Shown: positions 1 to 5,889, counted from the first letter of the stretch. The stretch is DNA of 6,053 nucleotides from Alphaproteobacteria bacterium (GCA_017555325.1 JAFZGR010000078.1:1-6053), one strand, 5' to 3'. The notes: generated by a model not told the origin, from the sequence alone. Numbers and translations are program-made.

Positions 1-134
1 AAGATTGTCATGTGCGTTATTTGGTAGATAATGCTGATTATGTTTTATGTCATACGCAAGCTGATTCCGGTATGTCTTTAAAAGGCATTGCCTTGGCAAA
101 AGAAAGAAATAAAACGATTGTTGAGTGGAAATAA
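1..134 (+). CDS. C-terminal fragment of a probable SLOG/DUF1273-like (YpsA-type) Rossmann protein
   Basis: Only the last 43 codons are present, read from base 3 to the TAA at 132-134; the start lies left of the window. The fragment has the pattern RYLVDNADYVLC, then a Ser-Gly stretch, then GIALAKERNKTIVEW. This resembles the end of SLOG/DUF1273 (YpsA-like) proteins as I recall them: an R-x-x-[YW]-[ML]-V-D-x-[SA]-[DE] segment, a hydrophobic strand, a Gly-rich turn (often GGA or GGT, here DSGMS), a helix ending YAK or LAK, and a final strand. Members of that superfamily bind nucleotides or nucleotide-derived ligands, but this subfamily has no firm role. The Gly-Gly of the turn is reduced to Ser-Gly here. 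The gene converges on priA, and a hairpin terminator starts about 30 bases past its stop. The reading frame is secure; the family is tentative because so little is visible. Confidence 0.5.
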   Translation, partial: DCHVRYLVDNADYVLCHTQADSGMSLKGIALAKERNKTIVEWK

Positions 135-155
135 ATTGTTTATTCAACAGTGACT

Positions 156-190
156 AAAAAAAAGATATGGCAGTTGTCATATCTTTTTTT
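156..190. terminator. Bidirectional Rho-independent terminator between convergent genes
   Basis: The 8-bp stem GATATGGC (164-171) pairs with GTCATATC (176-183), with one G-T pair, and closes a four-base AGTT loop. It is preceded by an A-run (156-163) and followed by a T-run (184-190). It can therefore end transcription of the rightward partial gene and, read on the other strand, of priA, whose stop codon is at 220-222. Confidence 0.85.
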
Positions 191-219
191 ATCAGTCAAC
201 CTGTTTTTTTGATGATAAT

Positions 220-2178
220 TTAAAAGAAACTATATGGATCAATATCTAAACGCACATCAACCCCAGTCGGAATGTTTACTTGTTTCATCCATTGTTTTAA
301 AAGGCTTTGTAAATTTGTTTCTTTGGCAGTTTTTACTAAAATACGGTATCGGTGTTTGTTGCGTAAATACGGAATAGGGGCGGGGACGGGACCTAAAACA
401 TCAATTTGTGTTGAAAATGGGGCCTTTTGAACAATGATTCGAGCAGCTTGTTCAACCCGAATTTGTTGTTTCCCGCTGATAATAAAAGCTGCTAGTCGTC
501 CGAACGGCGGAAGTTTTAATAATTGTCTAGATTTCATTTCTTCGCTTAAAAACAGTTGTCTGTCATTGTTTTTAAGCGCTTGAATAATCATATTTTCCGG
601 TGCAAAGGTTTGAATGATGGCTGTTCCTTTTTTTTGTCCTCGTCCGGCACGTCCCATCACTTGTTGCAACAGTTGAAACGTTCTTTCTCCAGCTCGTAAA
701 TCTCCACCGGATAATCCCATATCTGCATCAATAATACCGACAAGCGTTAAATCGGCAAAATGGTGTCCTTTGGCTAAAATTTGTGTGCCGATAAGAATAT
801 CAATTTCATGATTTTCCATTTTTGTCAGAACGGTATTAAATTCTTTTAAATTTGTTAATGTATCAGAAGTGATAAGGGCAGTTCGGGCAGTCGGAAACAG
901 CATATTTGTTTCTTCCAGAATGCGTTCTACCCCCGGACCGCAAGAAACAAAACAATCACTTTGTCCGCATTTTGCACATGTTTTGGGAACGGCTTTTGTA
1001 TATCCGCAATGATGACACATCAGACATTTTTTTGTTTTGTGCTCAACCAACCAAGCAGAACAGTGTTTACATTTTAATCGTTTGCCACATCCTCGACATA
1101 ACATCAACGGGGCATATCCTCGTCTGTTTAAAAATAAAAGAGATTGATTGCCATCTTCTAAATTTTGTTTTAAATGGGTTTCCAATTGTTTTGAAATAAA
1201 ACGAATAGGACCTTTTTCTTTTTGCCTCATATCTGCTAAAACGGTTGTTGGTAAAGTTGCTCCTGCAAATCGTTCCGGTAAAATAATGTGATTGTATTTT
1301 CCGGTTAATGTATTGCAATAGGTTTCAATACTGGGGGTTGCAGAGGCTAAAATAATTGGGCAATCGGCAATTTTGGCACGCACAATAGCCATATCCCGTG
1401 CCTGATATAAAACACCATCTTCTTGTTTAAATGACGAATCGTGTTCTTCATCTACAACAATTAATTTTAAGTTTTGAAACGGTAAAAATAATGCTGAACG
1501 GGCCCCGACAACAATTTGTGCCGAGCCGGTATGTACGGCATTCCAAGTGTCTCGGCGTTGTTTGGGGGTTAAATTAGAGTGCCAAACAGCCGGTTGTACC
1601 CCGAATCGTTTTTCAAAACGAGAGAGCCAAGCCCCCGTTAGTGTGATTTCCGGTAATAGGACCAAAACTTGTCCGCCGGATTGAAAGATTTTTGCCAATA
1701 TTTCAAAATAAACTTCTGTTTTTCCTGAACCGGTAACGCCGTCTAATAAAGAAACATTGAATCCGTCTTCTGATGCTTCTAAAAGCGAATCAATTGCTTC
1801 TTGTTGGGCAGTTGAAAACAGTATCCGAGAAAAAGTCGGATTCGGTTGTTCGAATTGAATTGGTTTTTTGCTTTCTTTTCCGAGTTCGGAGCATAAAGTC
1901 ATTTTTAAAACAGCCCCTAATGGTGCTAATGTATATGCGCTTACCCAGTTTACAAATTTGATTGTTTCTTCCGGTAATGGTTTTAAATTTTCAATATCAT
2001 TGATTTTTTTTAGTTTTTCGATAGGAAACGATTCGTCCGGTTGTGTGTTCCAAACAACGCCAAGTGCAGATTTGTGTCCAAATGGAGCATGTACAAATGT
2101 ACCGGCAGGCAATGAATCCGCACTTAAATAATCAAAACACCCAAGTGGGGTGGGAAATAAAACAGATAATCGTTGCAT
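220..2178 (-). CDS. priA: Primosomal protein N' (PriA), replication-restart DNA helicase
   Basis: PriA is a superfamily 2, 3'-5' DNA helicase. It recognises stalled or repaired forks and directs reloading of the replicative helicase in the cytoplasm. In 652-aa numbering: an N-terminal DNA-binding domain (about 1-100); Walker A GVTGSGKT near 147-154; DEEH box 243-246; SATPS 279-283; a zinc module with Cys 361, 364, 370, 373, 388, 391, 401 and 404; GTQILAKGHHF about 464-474; arginine-finger motif QVMGRAGRG 506-514; and the C-terminal domain signature DVLGPVPAPIPYLR about 593-606. At 652 aa it is shorter than E. coli PriA (732) but lacks no key motif. I chose the ATG at 2176-2178 because MQRLSVLFPTPLGCFDYL aligns with the usual PriA start. 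An ATG at 2191-2193 and a TTG at 2221-2223 are also in frame. An AGGAT (minus strand, about 2193-2197) could be a rather distant ribosome-binding site. It is divergent from xerC and ends at the bidirectional terminator. Confidence 0.96.
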   Translation of the reverse strand: MQRLSVLFPTPLGCFDYLSADSLPAGTFVHAPFGHKSALGVVWNTQPDESFPIEKLKKINDIENLKPLPEETIKFVNWVSAYTLAPLGAVLKMTLCSELGKESKKPIQFEQPNPTFSRILFSTAQQEAIDSLLEASEDGFNVSLLDGVTGSGKTEVYFEILAKIFQSGGQVLVLLPEITLTGAWLSRFEKRFGVQPAVWHSNLTPKQRRDTWNAVHTGSAQIVVGARSALFLPFQNLKLIVVDEEHDSSFKQEDGVLYQARDMAIVRAKIADCPIILASATPSIETYCNTLTGKYNHIILPERFAGATLPTTVLADMRQKEKGPIRFISKQLETHLKQNLEDGNQSLLFLNRRGYAPLMLCRGCGKRLKCKHCSAWLVEHKTKKCLMCHHCGYTKAVPKTCAKCGQSDCFVSCGPGVERILEETNMLFPTARTALITSDTLTNLKEFNTVLTKMENHEIDILIGTQILAKGHHFADLTLVGIIDADMGLSGGDLRAGERTFQLLQQVMGRAGRGQKKGTAIIQTFAPENMIIQALKNNDRQLFLSEEMKSRQLLKLPPFGRLAAFIISGKQQIRVEQAARIIVQKAPFSTQIDVLGPVPAPIPYLRNKHRYRILVKTAKETNLQSLLKQWMKQVNIPTGVDVRLDIDPYSFF

Positions 2179-2201
2179 TGTTTTTGTTATCATCCTATAA
2201 T
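2173..2201 (+). promoter_or_regulatory. Predicted sigma-70 promoter of xerC
   Basis: A perfect TATAAT -10 box lies at 2196-2201, exactly 17 bp after a weak -35 box, TTGCAT (2173-2178). Transcription would start near 2208, giving a leader of about 18 nt. The -35 hexamer overlaps the priA start codon (2176-2178 on the other strand), so polymerase bound here would sit over the priA translation start. Confidence 0.55.
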
Positions 2202-2212
2202 ATATTTGATAT

Positions 2213-2217
2213 AAGGA
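2213..2217 (+). promoter_or_regulatory. Ribosome-binding site of xerC (decides the start)
   Basis: AAGGA ends eight bases before the ATG at 2226. The same frame stays open upstream to 2043, opposite priA. The -10 box plus this Shine-Dalgarno place the real start at 2226. Confidence 0.75.
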
Positions 2218-2225
2218 TAACAAAC

Positions 2226-3185
2226 ATGAGCGAAGATTACAACCCCTTAAATATCACTTGTGATATAAAATTAATTGAATTGATACAAAAATGGCAGGAT
2301 AATTTACGTTTAGATAGACGGTTATCTGAGCATACAGCATCATCATATTTAATTGATTTAAAAGAATTTATGCATTTTTTGCAGAATCATTTGTCAGAGC
2401 AAGTGACTATAAAAGCACTCAAAAAATTAAAAGTTGCCGATTTTCGGGCATTTTTGGTATGGCGAAGTGAACAGGCAATCGGACGAGCCAGTATTGCAAG
2501 AGGGATGTCCACTTTACGTAATTTTTTTAAATATTGTACCCGAATGGAAGTGTTGGAAAATGATGCAATTATGTCTATTCATACCGGACGAGGAGCCAAA
2601 ATATTACCTCATCCGTTATCAGTTGATGATGCAAAACGTTTTTTGGATGCTGTTTCAGTTGTTGTGAAAGAAGATTGGCAGATTAAGAGGGATAAAGCTT
2701 TATATTTGTTATTATATGGATGTGGGTTGCGTATTGCAGAAGCTCTATCATTAAATATAAGTGACATCCCGTTATCGGCTGATGCATTTGTGATTACCGG
2801 AAAAGGGAACAAACAACGCCTTGTTCCGTTATTACCGGTTGTCAGACGGGCATTGCAAGTTTATTTGCGTGTTCATCCGGCAGTGTCAAACGATTCACCG
2901 TTGTTTGTTGGAGCAAGGTCTGAACGATTAAATCCAGGAGTTGTGCAGCGAAATGTTAGAGCGATTCGTTATTATTTAAATTTACCCGAAACGGTAACGC
3001 CTCACGCACTAAGACACAGCTTTGCAACGCATCTATTGCAGGGGGGGGGCGATTTAAGAACCGTTCAGGAATTGTTGGGACATTCATCATTATCTGCAAC
3101 ACAACGTTATACGGAAATTGACAGAGAACAAATGCTTCAAATTTATGATAAAGCGCATCCGCGTGCAAAATTAAATAAAAAATAA
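2226..3185 (+). CDS. xerC: Tyrosine recombinase, XerC type
   Basis: This 319-aa enzyme is a site-specific tyrosine recombinase. The Xer family resolves chromosome dimers at dif with FtsK and a partner recombinase. The N-terminal core-binding (SAM-like) domain spans about 15-107, with a typical LSEHTASSYLIDL segment. The catalytic domain spans about 130-312 and shows the complete active site: Arg169 (CGLRIAEAL), beta-hairpin Lys193 (TGKGNKQRLVPL), His260 and Arg263 (PHALRHSF), His286 (LLGHSS) and the nucleophile Tyr295 (QRYTEID). Length is normal for Xer proteins (about 300 aa). LLYGCGLR, QELLGHSSLSATQRYT and the AHPRA end favour XerC over XerD. Adjacency to priA also fits alphaproteobacterial xerC as I recall it. 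Codons 272-275 contain a run of nine G (3041-3049), striking in such AT-rich DNA; loss or gain of one G would remove His286 and Tyr295. No clear terminator follows, so some readthrough into the next operon is possible. An integron or phage integrase is less likely because of the standard length and context. Confidence 0.92.
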   Translation: MSEDYNPLNITCDIKLIELIQKWQDNLRLDRRLSEHTASSYLIDLKEFMHFLQNHLSEQVTIKALKKLKVADFRAFLVWRSEQAIGRASIARGMSTLRNFFKYCTRMEVLENDAIMSIHTGRGAKILPHPLSVDDAKRFLDAVSVVVKEDWQIKRDKALYLLLYGCGLRIAEALSLNISDIPLSADAFVITGKGNKQRLVPLLPVVRRALQVYLRVHPAVSNDSPLFVGARSERLNPGVVQRNVRAIRYYLNLPETVTPHALRHSFATHLLQGGGDLRTVQELLGHSSLSATQRYTEIDREQMLQIYDKAHPRAKLNKK

Positions 3186-3193
3186 AAAAGTCT

Positions 3194-3222
3194 TTGACCT
3201 GTTTTTAAATGTGTGTTATAAT
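3194..3222 (+). promoter_or_regulatory. Strong sigma-70 promoter with extended -10
   Basis: TTGACC (3194-3199; five of six consensus bases) is followed after 17 bp by a perfect TATAAT (3217-3222). TGT immediately precedes the -10 box, making an extended -10. Transcription should start about 3229, some 25 nt before the ATG at 3254. It is the closest match to consensus in the window and suggests strong, largely constitutive expression of the two small genes. Confidence 0.78.
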
Positions 3223-3253
3223 AATTGAAATGATAAAAAATGGAGGGATATAG

Positions 3254-3472
3254 ATGTTAAGAAATACACTTGGAACCGGCTCATATTTCGGCAGAAAAGA
3301 AATTTTAATGGGTGTTGCCCCAATTGCTTTGAAAGAAGCCAAAAAAGCAGGTTATTCCGTGACGGGAGATGTTTGTCCATGTGGAGAAACATGGGCTGAT
3401 TTTCAAGCATTTCATTTGGAACAACGAACAAGCGCTAATGCGTTTTATAATCAATCGGGATATGAACGTTAA
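3254..3472 (+). CDS. Small hypothetical protein (72 aa), first gene of a two-gene operon
   Basis: I do not recognise this family. Evidence that it is real: a near-consensus promoter, a strong Shine-Dalgarno (GGAGG at 3242-3246, seven bases before the ATG), and a closely following co-directional gene. The 72-residue product is soluble, with no signal peptide or membrane segment. It starts MLRNTLGTGSYFGRKEILMG, has a helical Ala/Lys-rich stretch (about 24-33), then a Cys-Pro-Cys at 41-43 inside GDVCPCGETW, and ends with an aromatic and polar tail. Two cysteines plus His54 could suggest redox chemistry or metal binding, but a single CPC is too little to claim either. Its stop overlaps the likely ribosome-binding site of the next gene (11-base gap), so the two proteins are probably translated together. 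Confidence 0.75.
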   Translation: MLRNTLGTGSYFGRKEILMGVAPIALKEAKKAGYSVTGDVCPCGETWADFQAFHLEQRTSANAFYNQSGYER

Positions 3473-3474
3473 GG
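3471..3474 (+). promoter_or_regulatory. Ribosome-binding site for a TTG start, overlapping the upstream stop
   Basis: AAGG overlaps the TAA of the 72-aa gene (3470-3472) and ends nine bases before the TTG at 3484-3486. A second weak site, AGG at 3477-3479, is closer. No in-frame ATG occurs until codon 70 of the next gene, so TTG is the credible start. The arrangement suggests translational coupling. Confidence 0.5.
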
Positions 3475-3483
3475 TAGGTTATT

Positions 3484-3822
3484 TTGAAAAAAGGGAATTT
3501 CAAAATTGAAAAAGAAGATGCTTTTGTTGCCTTGCCGACAACGGAAGATGAGTTGATTTTTGCTATTGCCGTTCGAGAAAATGAGCCGAATCAGCCTAAG
3601 TTGTTATATGATGGTGATGAGCATGCTTTGTTGATTCGTAGCAAAGAAGATGCTGTTATTTTGGATTATTTGAACAGTGAAGTGCAAAAAATGTTGCAAC
3701 ATTCATTTAAAATATATGTTGCGGAAATTGATTACAAGGAAAAAAAGATGATGCGAGATTATATGGTGCCGATTCATTTGGTTGATTCTTATCCGTTTAA
3801 TTTAGCTCCGTTTTTTGATTAA
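3484..3822 (+). CDS. Hypothetical acidic cytosolic protein (112 aa), second gene of the operon
   Basis: I do not recognise this family. The 112-aa product is acidic, lacks Cys and Trp, and has no signal peptide or membrane helix, so it should be cytosolic. It reads as an alternating strand and helix fold: a strand around 12-17 (AFVAL), ELIFAIAV (23-30), HALLI (47-51), a helix around 54-72 (KEDAVILDYLNSEVQKML), a strand FKIYVAEID (75-83), and a final MVPIHLV (94-100). It starts at TTG and sits 11 bases after the 72-aa gene on one transcript. A strong hairpin terminator begins 16 bases after its stop. Coding character is supported by operon position and by the full-length open frame ending just before that terminator. 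The shared transcript suggests the two proteins act together, but nothing shows how. Confidence 0.75.
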   Translation: MKKGNFKIEKEDAFVALPTTEDELIFAIAVRENEPNQPKLLYDGDEHALLIRSKEDAVILDYLNSEVQKMLQHSFKIYVAEIDYKEKKMMRDYMVPIHLVDSYPFNLAPFFD

Positions 3823-3837
3823 TTTATTTATGATTTG

Positions 3838-3869
3838 AATGCAAATAGGAATATTTGCATTATTTTTTT
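3838..3869 (+). terminator. Rho-independent terminator of the two-gene operon
   Basis: A perfect 10-bp stem, AATGCAAATA (3838-3847) with TATTTGCATT (3852-3861), closes a GGAA tetraloop. A seven-T run follows (3863-3869). It lies 16 bases after the stop of the 112-aa gene. Confidence 0.88.
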
Positions 3870-3889
3870 GTAAAAAAATGAATAATCTG

Positions 3890-3918
3890 TTGATTTATTT
3901 GAAACTCTATCGTATATT
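3890..3918 (+). promoter_or_regulatory. Predicted sigma-70 promoter of the membrane-protein gene
   Basis: TTGATT (3890-3895) and TATATT (3913-3918) are separated by exactly 17 bp, placing the start of transcription near 3925, about 35 nt before the ATG. With the terminator just upstream, the next gene is probably its own transcription unit. Confidence 0.65.
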
Positions 3919-3959
3919 ATATTCGATATTCGCATTTTTTCATAGGGAAAGGAAATATT

Positions 3960-4973
3960 ATGTGCTTATGTAAAGGAAAATGCTCACTGAAAAACTATGT
4001 GTTGTTTGGTCGGGGTATTGGATTAAAAGTTATTGTATTGTTTACATTTTTAATTTCATTGTTTATGTTAATAACCGTTGGTGTGACATTTACAAAATTA
4101 GTTAATGAACAGGATTTTCAATCTTTTATAAAAGAATTACCTGTTGTTAAAATAGAAAATGGTAAAATTGTAGAGCCTGTTTATGATAATATGCTTTGGA
4201 TAATTCCGGGTACGGAACCAAACGGGGAAGGCGATGCGGTTATTGTTGCTAATACAACTGTGGATGAAGCGGATCGTATTCCGGAAGAAGTTACAGTTTA
4301 TATTGCTGCTCGTCATGTTTATGTGCGCAATGATGATGGTACAATGGATCGTTATTCTATTCCGGCAAATACAACAAAAGTTATTACACCGGATATTGTG
4401 ACAAAGGTTATTAAATCTGCTATTTGGGGCTTTTCGGCTTTAATCGCCTTGGTTCTATGGGGTGTGAGTATTTTAATTTTCTTGGTAACATATTTGGTTG
4501 TTATGTTGTTGGGATTTATTGCAAATCGGCAATTAACAATAGATGCATGGGGTCGGTTATTGGCATATCCTTGGTGTGTTGTCTGGTTGTTGAGTTTAAT
4601 TTTAAATTTCTACGGAATTCCCGTGACAATGACAGTCACATTGTTAACAGCAATTTTAGTAACGCTTGTCGGAGGAGCATTATTACCGCATCAGGCAACA
4701 GCTGTTGTTGTAGATAATGCTGATGTAACCGATAATGACGGTATATCTGTAATAGATGAAAAAGACGAACCGATTATAGCTGAACCGGTTATTGAAGATA
4801 CTGCTGTTGAGCCGGCAAAATCTGAGAAAGAAGAAATTAAACAATCGGCAAAAAAACAACCGATTGCCAAAAAAAGTTCTAAGAAAGAAACGGCTGTTGT
4901 TTCTCGGCGAACGGTTAAAACAAAATCAGCAACTAAAAAAATAACCGGAAAAACGGTTCGTAAAACAAAATAA
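3960..4973 (+). CDS. Four-helix membrane protein, tentatively DUF1189-like, with charged C-terminal tail
   Basis: A 337-aa predicted inner-membrane protein. The ATG is preceded by AAAGGA (3948-3953, six bases upstream). A short N-terminus with three cysteines (2, 4, 8) leads to helix 1 (about 22-45). An extracytoplasmic domain of roughly 105 residues follows, with LPVVKIENGKIVEP (60-73) and a beta-rich VTVYIAARHVYVRNDDG (111-127). Helix 2 is a long hydrophobic stretch (about 154-187), and helices 3 and 4 lie at about 203-218 and 222-242. Basic residues at 190 and 199 suggest N-in/C-in topology. The arrangement of one helix, an outside domain with 'P-x-x-x-I-x-x-G-x-[IL]', then further helices recalls DUF1189, whose function is unknown; this match is from memory. 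The tail is bipartite: acidic at about 252-284 (12 Asp/Glu, one Lys), then strongly basic at 286-337 (16 Lys and 3 Arg in 52 residues). The gene is monocistronic, with its own promoter and terminator. Confidence 0.85.
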   Translation: MCLCKGKCSLKNYVLFGRGIGLKVIVLFTFLISLFMLITVGVTFTKLVNEQDFQSFIKELPVVKIENGKIVEPVYDNMLWIIPGTEPNGEGDAVIVANTTVDEADRIPEEVTVYIAARHVYVRNDDGTMDRYSIPANTTKVITPDIVTKVIKSAIWGFSALIALVLWGVSILIFLVTYLVVMLLGFIANRQLTIDAWGRLLAYPWCVVWLLSLILNFYGIPVTMTVTLLTAILVTLVGGALLPHQATAVVVDNADVTDNDGISVIDEKDEPIIAEPVIEDTAVEPAKSEKEEIKQSAKKQPIAKKSSKKETAVVSRRTVKTKSATKKITGKTVRKTK

Positions 4974-4996
4974 CAGATAACTTTTGTTAATGATAT

Positions 4997-5032
4997 AAAA
5001 AAAATCATTCGTTTTTACGGATGATTTTTTTT
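4997..5032 (+). terminator. Rho-independent terminator of the membrane-protein gene
   Basis: ATCATTCG (5004-5011) pairs with CGGATGAT (5018-5025), with one G-T pair, around a TTTTTA loop. A T-run follows to 5032, and an A-run (4997-5004) precedes it, so it could also act on the other strand. It begins about 25 bases after the stop codon. Confidence 0.85.
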
Positions 5033-5267
5033 GCATATTGAATTTGTTTATTGCGGTATAATGTAATATTTGAAATTTTTGAATTTATTGGTGATTTATG
5101 TGAAAAACTGGCATGAACGATGTGTGTTTTATGAAAAGATTTCAAAAATAATACTTCTGCGTTTTTCCATAATAACGATAAATCTTTATACTTGCCGTCC
5201 TGTTGAGCGTGTTTTAGATTCTTGTATAGAACACGTATAGGTGTTTATGCTAATTCTTTATGTTGAA

Positions 5268-5376
5268 TGTCATTCTGAAAACACACGGAAGTGTGCTGTT
5301 CAGAATCTCATAATAAAGAGGTATTATTGTTTGTGCCACATTCTTCCGAGATGCCTGATTGTGATCCGGTATGACA
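5268..5376. repeat. Palindromic intergenic element with inverted TGTCAT/ATGACA ends
   Basis: The 109-bp segment starts TGTCAT (5268-5273) and ends ATGACA (5371-5376), which are inverted copies. Inside are three hairpins. First: ATTCTGAA (5272-5279) with TTCAGAAT (5299-5306), capped by CACAC/GTGTG around a GGAA loop (5282-5295). Second: ATAATA (5310-5315) with TATTAT (5322-5327). Third: ATGCCTGAT (5351-5359) with ATCCGGTAT (5364-5372), with one mismatch and one G-T pair. 'GTCATTCTGA...TCAGAATCT' and 'GAGATGCC...CCGGTATGACA' resemble the ends of dispersed REP/MITE-like repeats common between genes in some Alphaproteobacteria. The mismatches suggest an old, decaying copy. Only one copy is visible, so the call of 'repeat' is inferred. 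Confidence 0.5.
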
Positions 5377-5611
5377 GTAAGTGTAAAGATAAAAACAACA
5401 ATTTGAAGGACTTTATTTGCATTCTCTTATCAATTTGAACGTGTTTCAGATTTTGAACGAAACGCTATGATTACTTTCCAATGAATAGAAAAAAAAGACC
5501 GAAGTCCTGAAAAATAGATAGAAATTGACTTGAAATTATAAATATTTTTCTTTGTTTTTAAAATTATACCATTGAAAAATATAAAAGTATTAAATTTTAA
5601 CTATAAGTATC

Positions 5612-5651
5612 GTTGCAAAAAAAGGTACGTATAATTGCAATCTTTTTTTTT
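5612..5651 (+). terminator. Possible weak terminator or hairpin before a T-run
   Basis: TTGCAA at 5613-5618 can pair with TTGCAA at 5635-5640 (self-complementary hexamers, plus one flanking G-T pair) across a 16-base loop. Two bases later a nine-T run begins (5643-5651). The stem is short and AT-rich for a terminator, and no gene is known to end here. It would matter only if something is transcribed from upstream in the gene-free region. Confidence 0.25.
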
Positions 5652-5774
5652 ACAATTTTGAAACTTTTTGAGAAGTGATTGATTTTTAATGCTTCTTTTT
5701 GATTTTAAAAGATAATTTTTTCATTTTTTATGTCTTTTTGATACTTTTTTATTTTCTCGATTCGAAGCGGGAAA

Positions 5775-5889
5775 AAAAGGTACCTTTTATTACACTAGTA
5801 AATGGAAGCAAATATTGTTTTCCAAAGAGACTAACGGCGGAAAACCGCCAAAGAAAAACTTTTAATCATTCAGGGAATGGATAAAAAGT
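5775..5889 (+). promoter_or_regulatory. Highly structured 5' leader of the pilin-like gene
   Basis: Four inverted repeats follow one another without overlap: the perfect palindrome AAAAGGTACCTTTT (5775-5788); a hairpin at 5804-5823 (GGAA..TTCC plus GCAA..TTGT, one bulge); a GC-rich hairpin GGCGG/CCGCC with AAAA loop (5836-5849); and a long hairpin at 5858-5889 with 13 Watson-Crick pairs, one mismatch, one bulge and an AGG loop. The last ends just seven bases before the AGAGGA Shine-Dalgarno (5896-5901). No T-run follows it, so it is not a terminator. It does not match a riboswitch class I can recall. A role in controlling pilin translation or mRNA stability is inference. Confidence 0.45.

Noticed and set aside
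906..1318. Open frames in both directions inside priA (97 and 83 aa)
   Set aside because: They lie within the strongly conserved zinc-module and helicase region of priA and have no start signals of their own.
2043..2225. 61-codon upstream extension of xerC
   Set aside because: It overlaps priA on the other strand, and the TATAAT box and AAGGA site put the start at 2226; the extra residues do not resemble a Xer N-terminus.
3186..3215. Possible xerC terminator (GTC TTT GAC followed by T-run)
   Set aside because: The stem is only three base pairs and overlaps the -35 box of the next operon.
4691..5008. Leftward 105-aa open frame opposite the membrane-protein gene
   Set aside because: It is antisense to the lysine-rich tail and runs through the terminator; its Ser/Thr/Phe-rich composition is what the reverse of AAA/GAA-rich codons gives.
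5057..5062. TATAAT box in the gene-free region
   Set aside because: There is no -35 element at 16-18 bp, no extended -10, and no gene or terminator that would use a transcript from here; chance is likely in such AT-rich DNA.
5241..5438. 65-aa rightward open frame
   Set aside because: It runs through the palindromic element, lacks a Shine-Dalgarno, and has an implausible Cys/Ile-rich composition.
5624..5640. Sigma-54-like GG...GC promoter (GGTACG ... TTGCAA)
   Set aside because: The GG-to-GC spacing is 11 bases, while sigma-54 needs 10, and the -24 element is imperfect.
5699..5884. 61-aa rightward open frame before the pilin-like gene
   Set aside because: It is Phe/Lys-rich from T- and A-runs, crosses all the leader hairpins, and has no ribosome-binding site.
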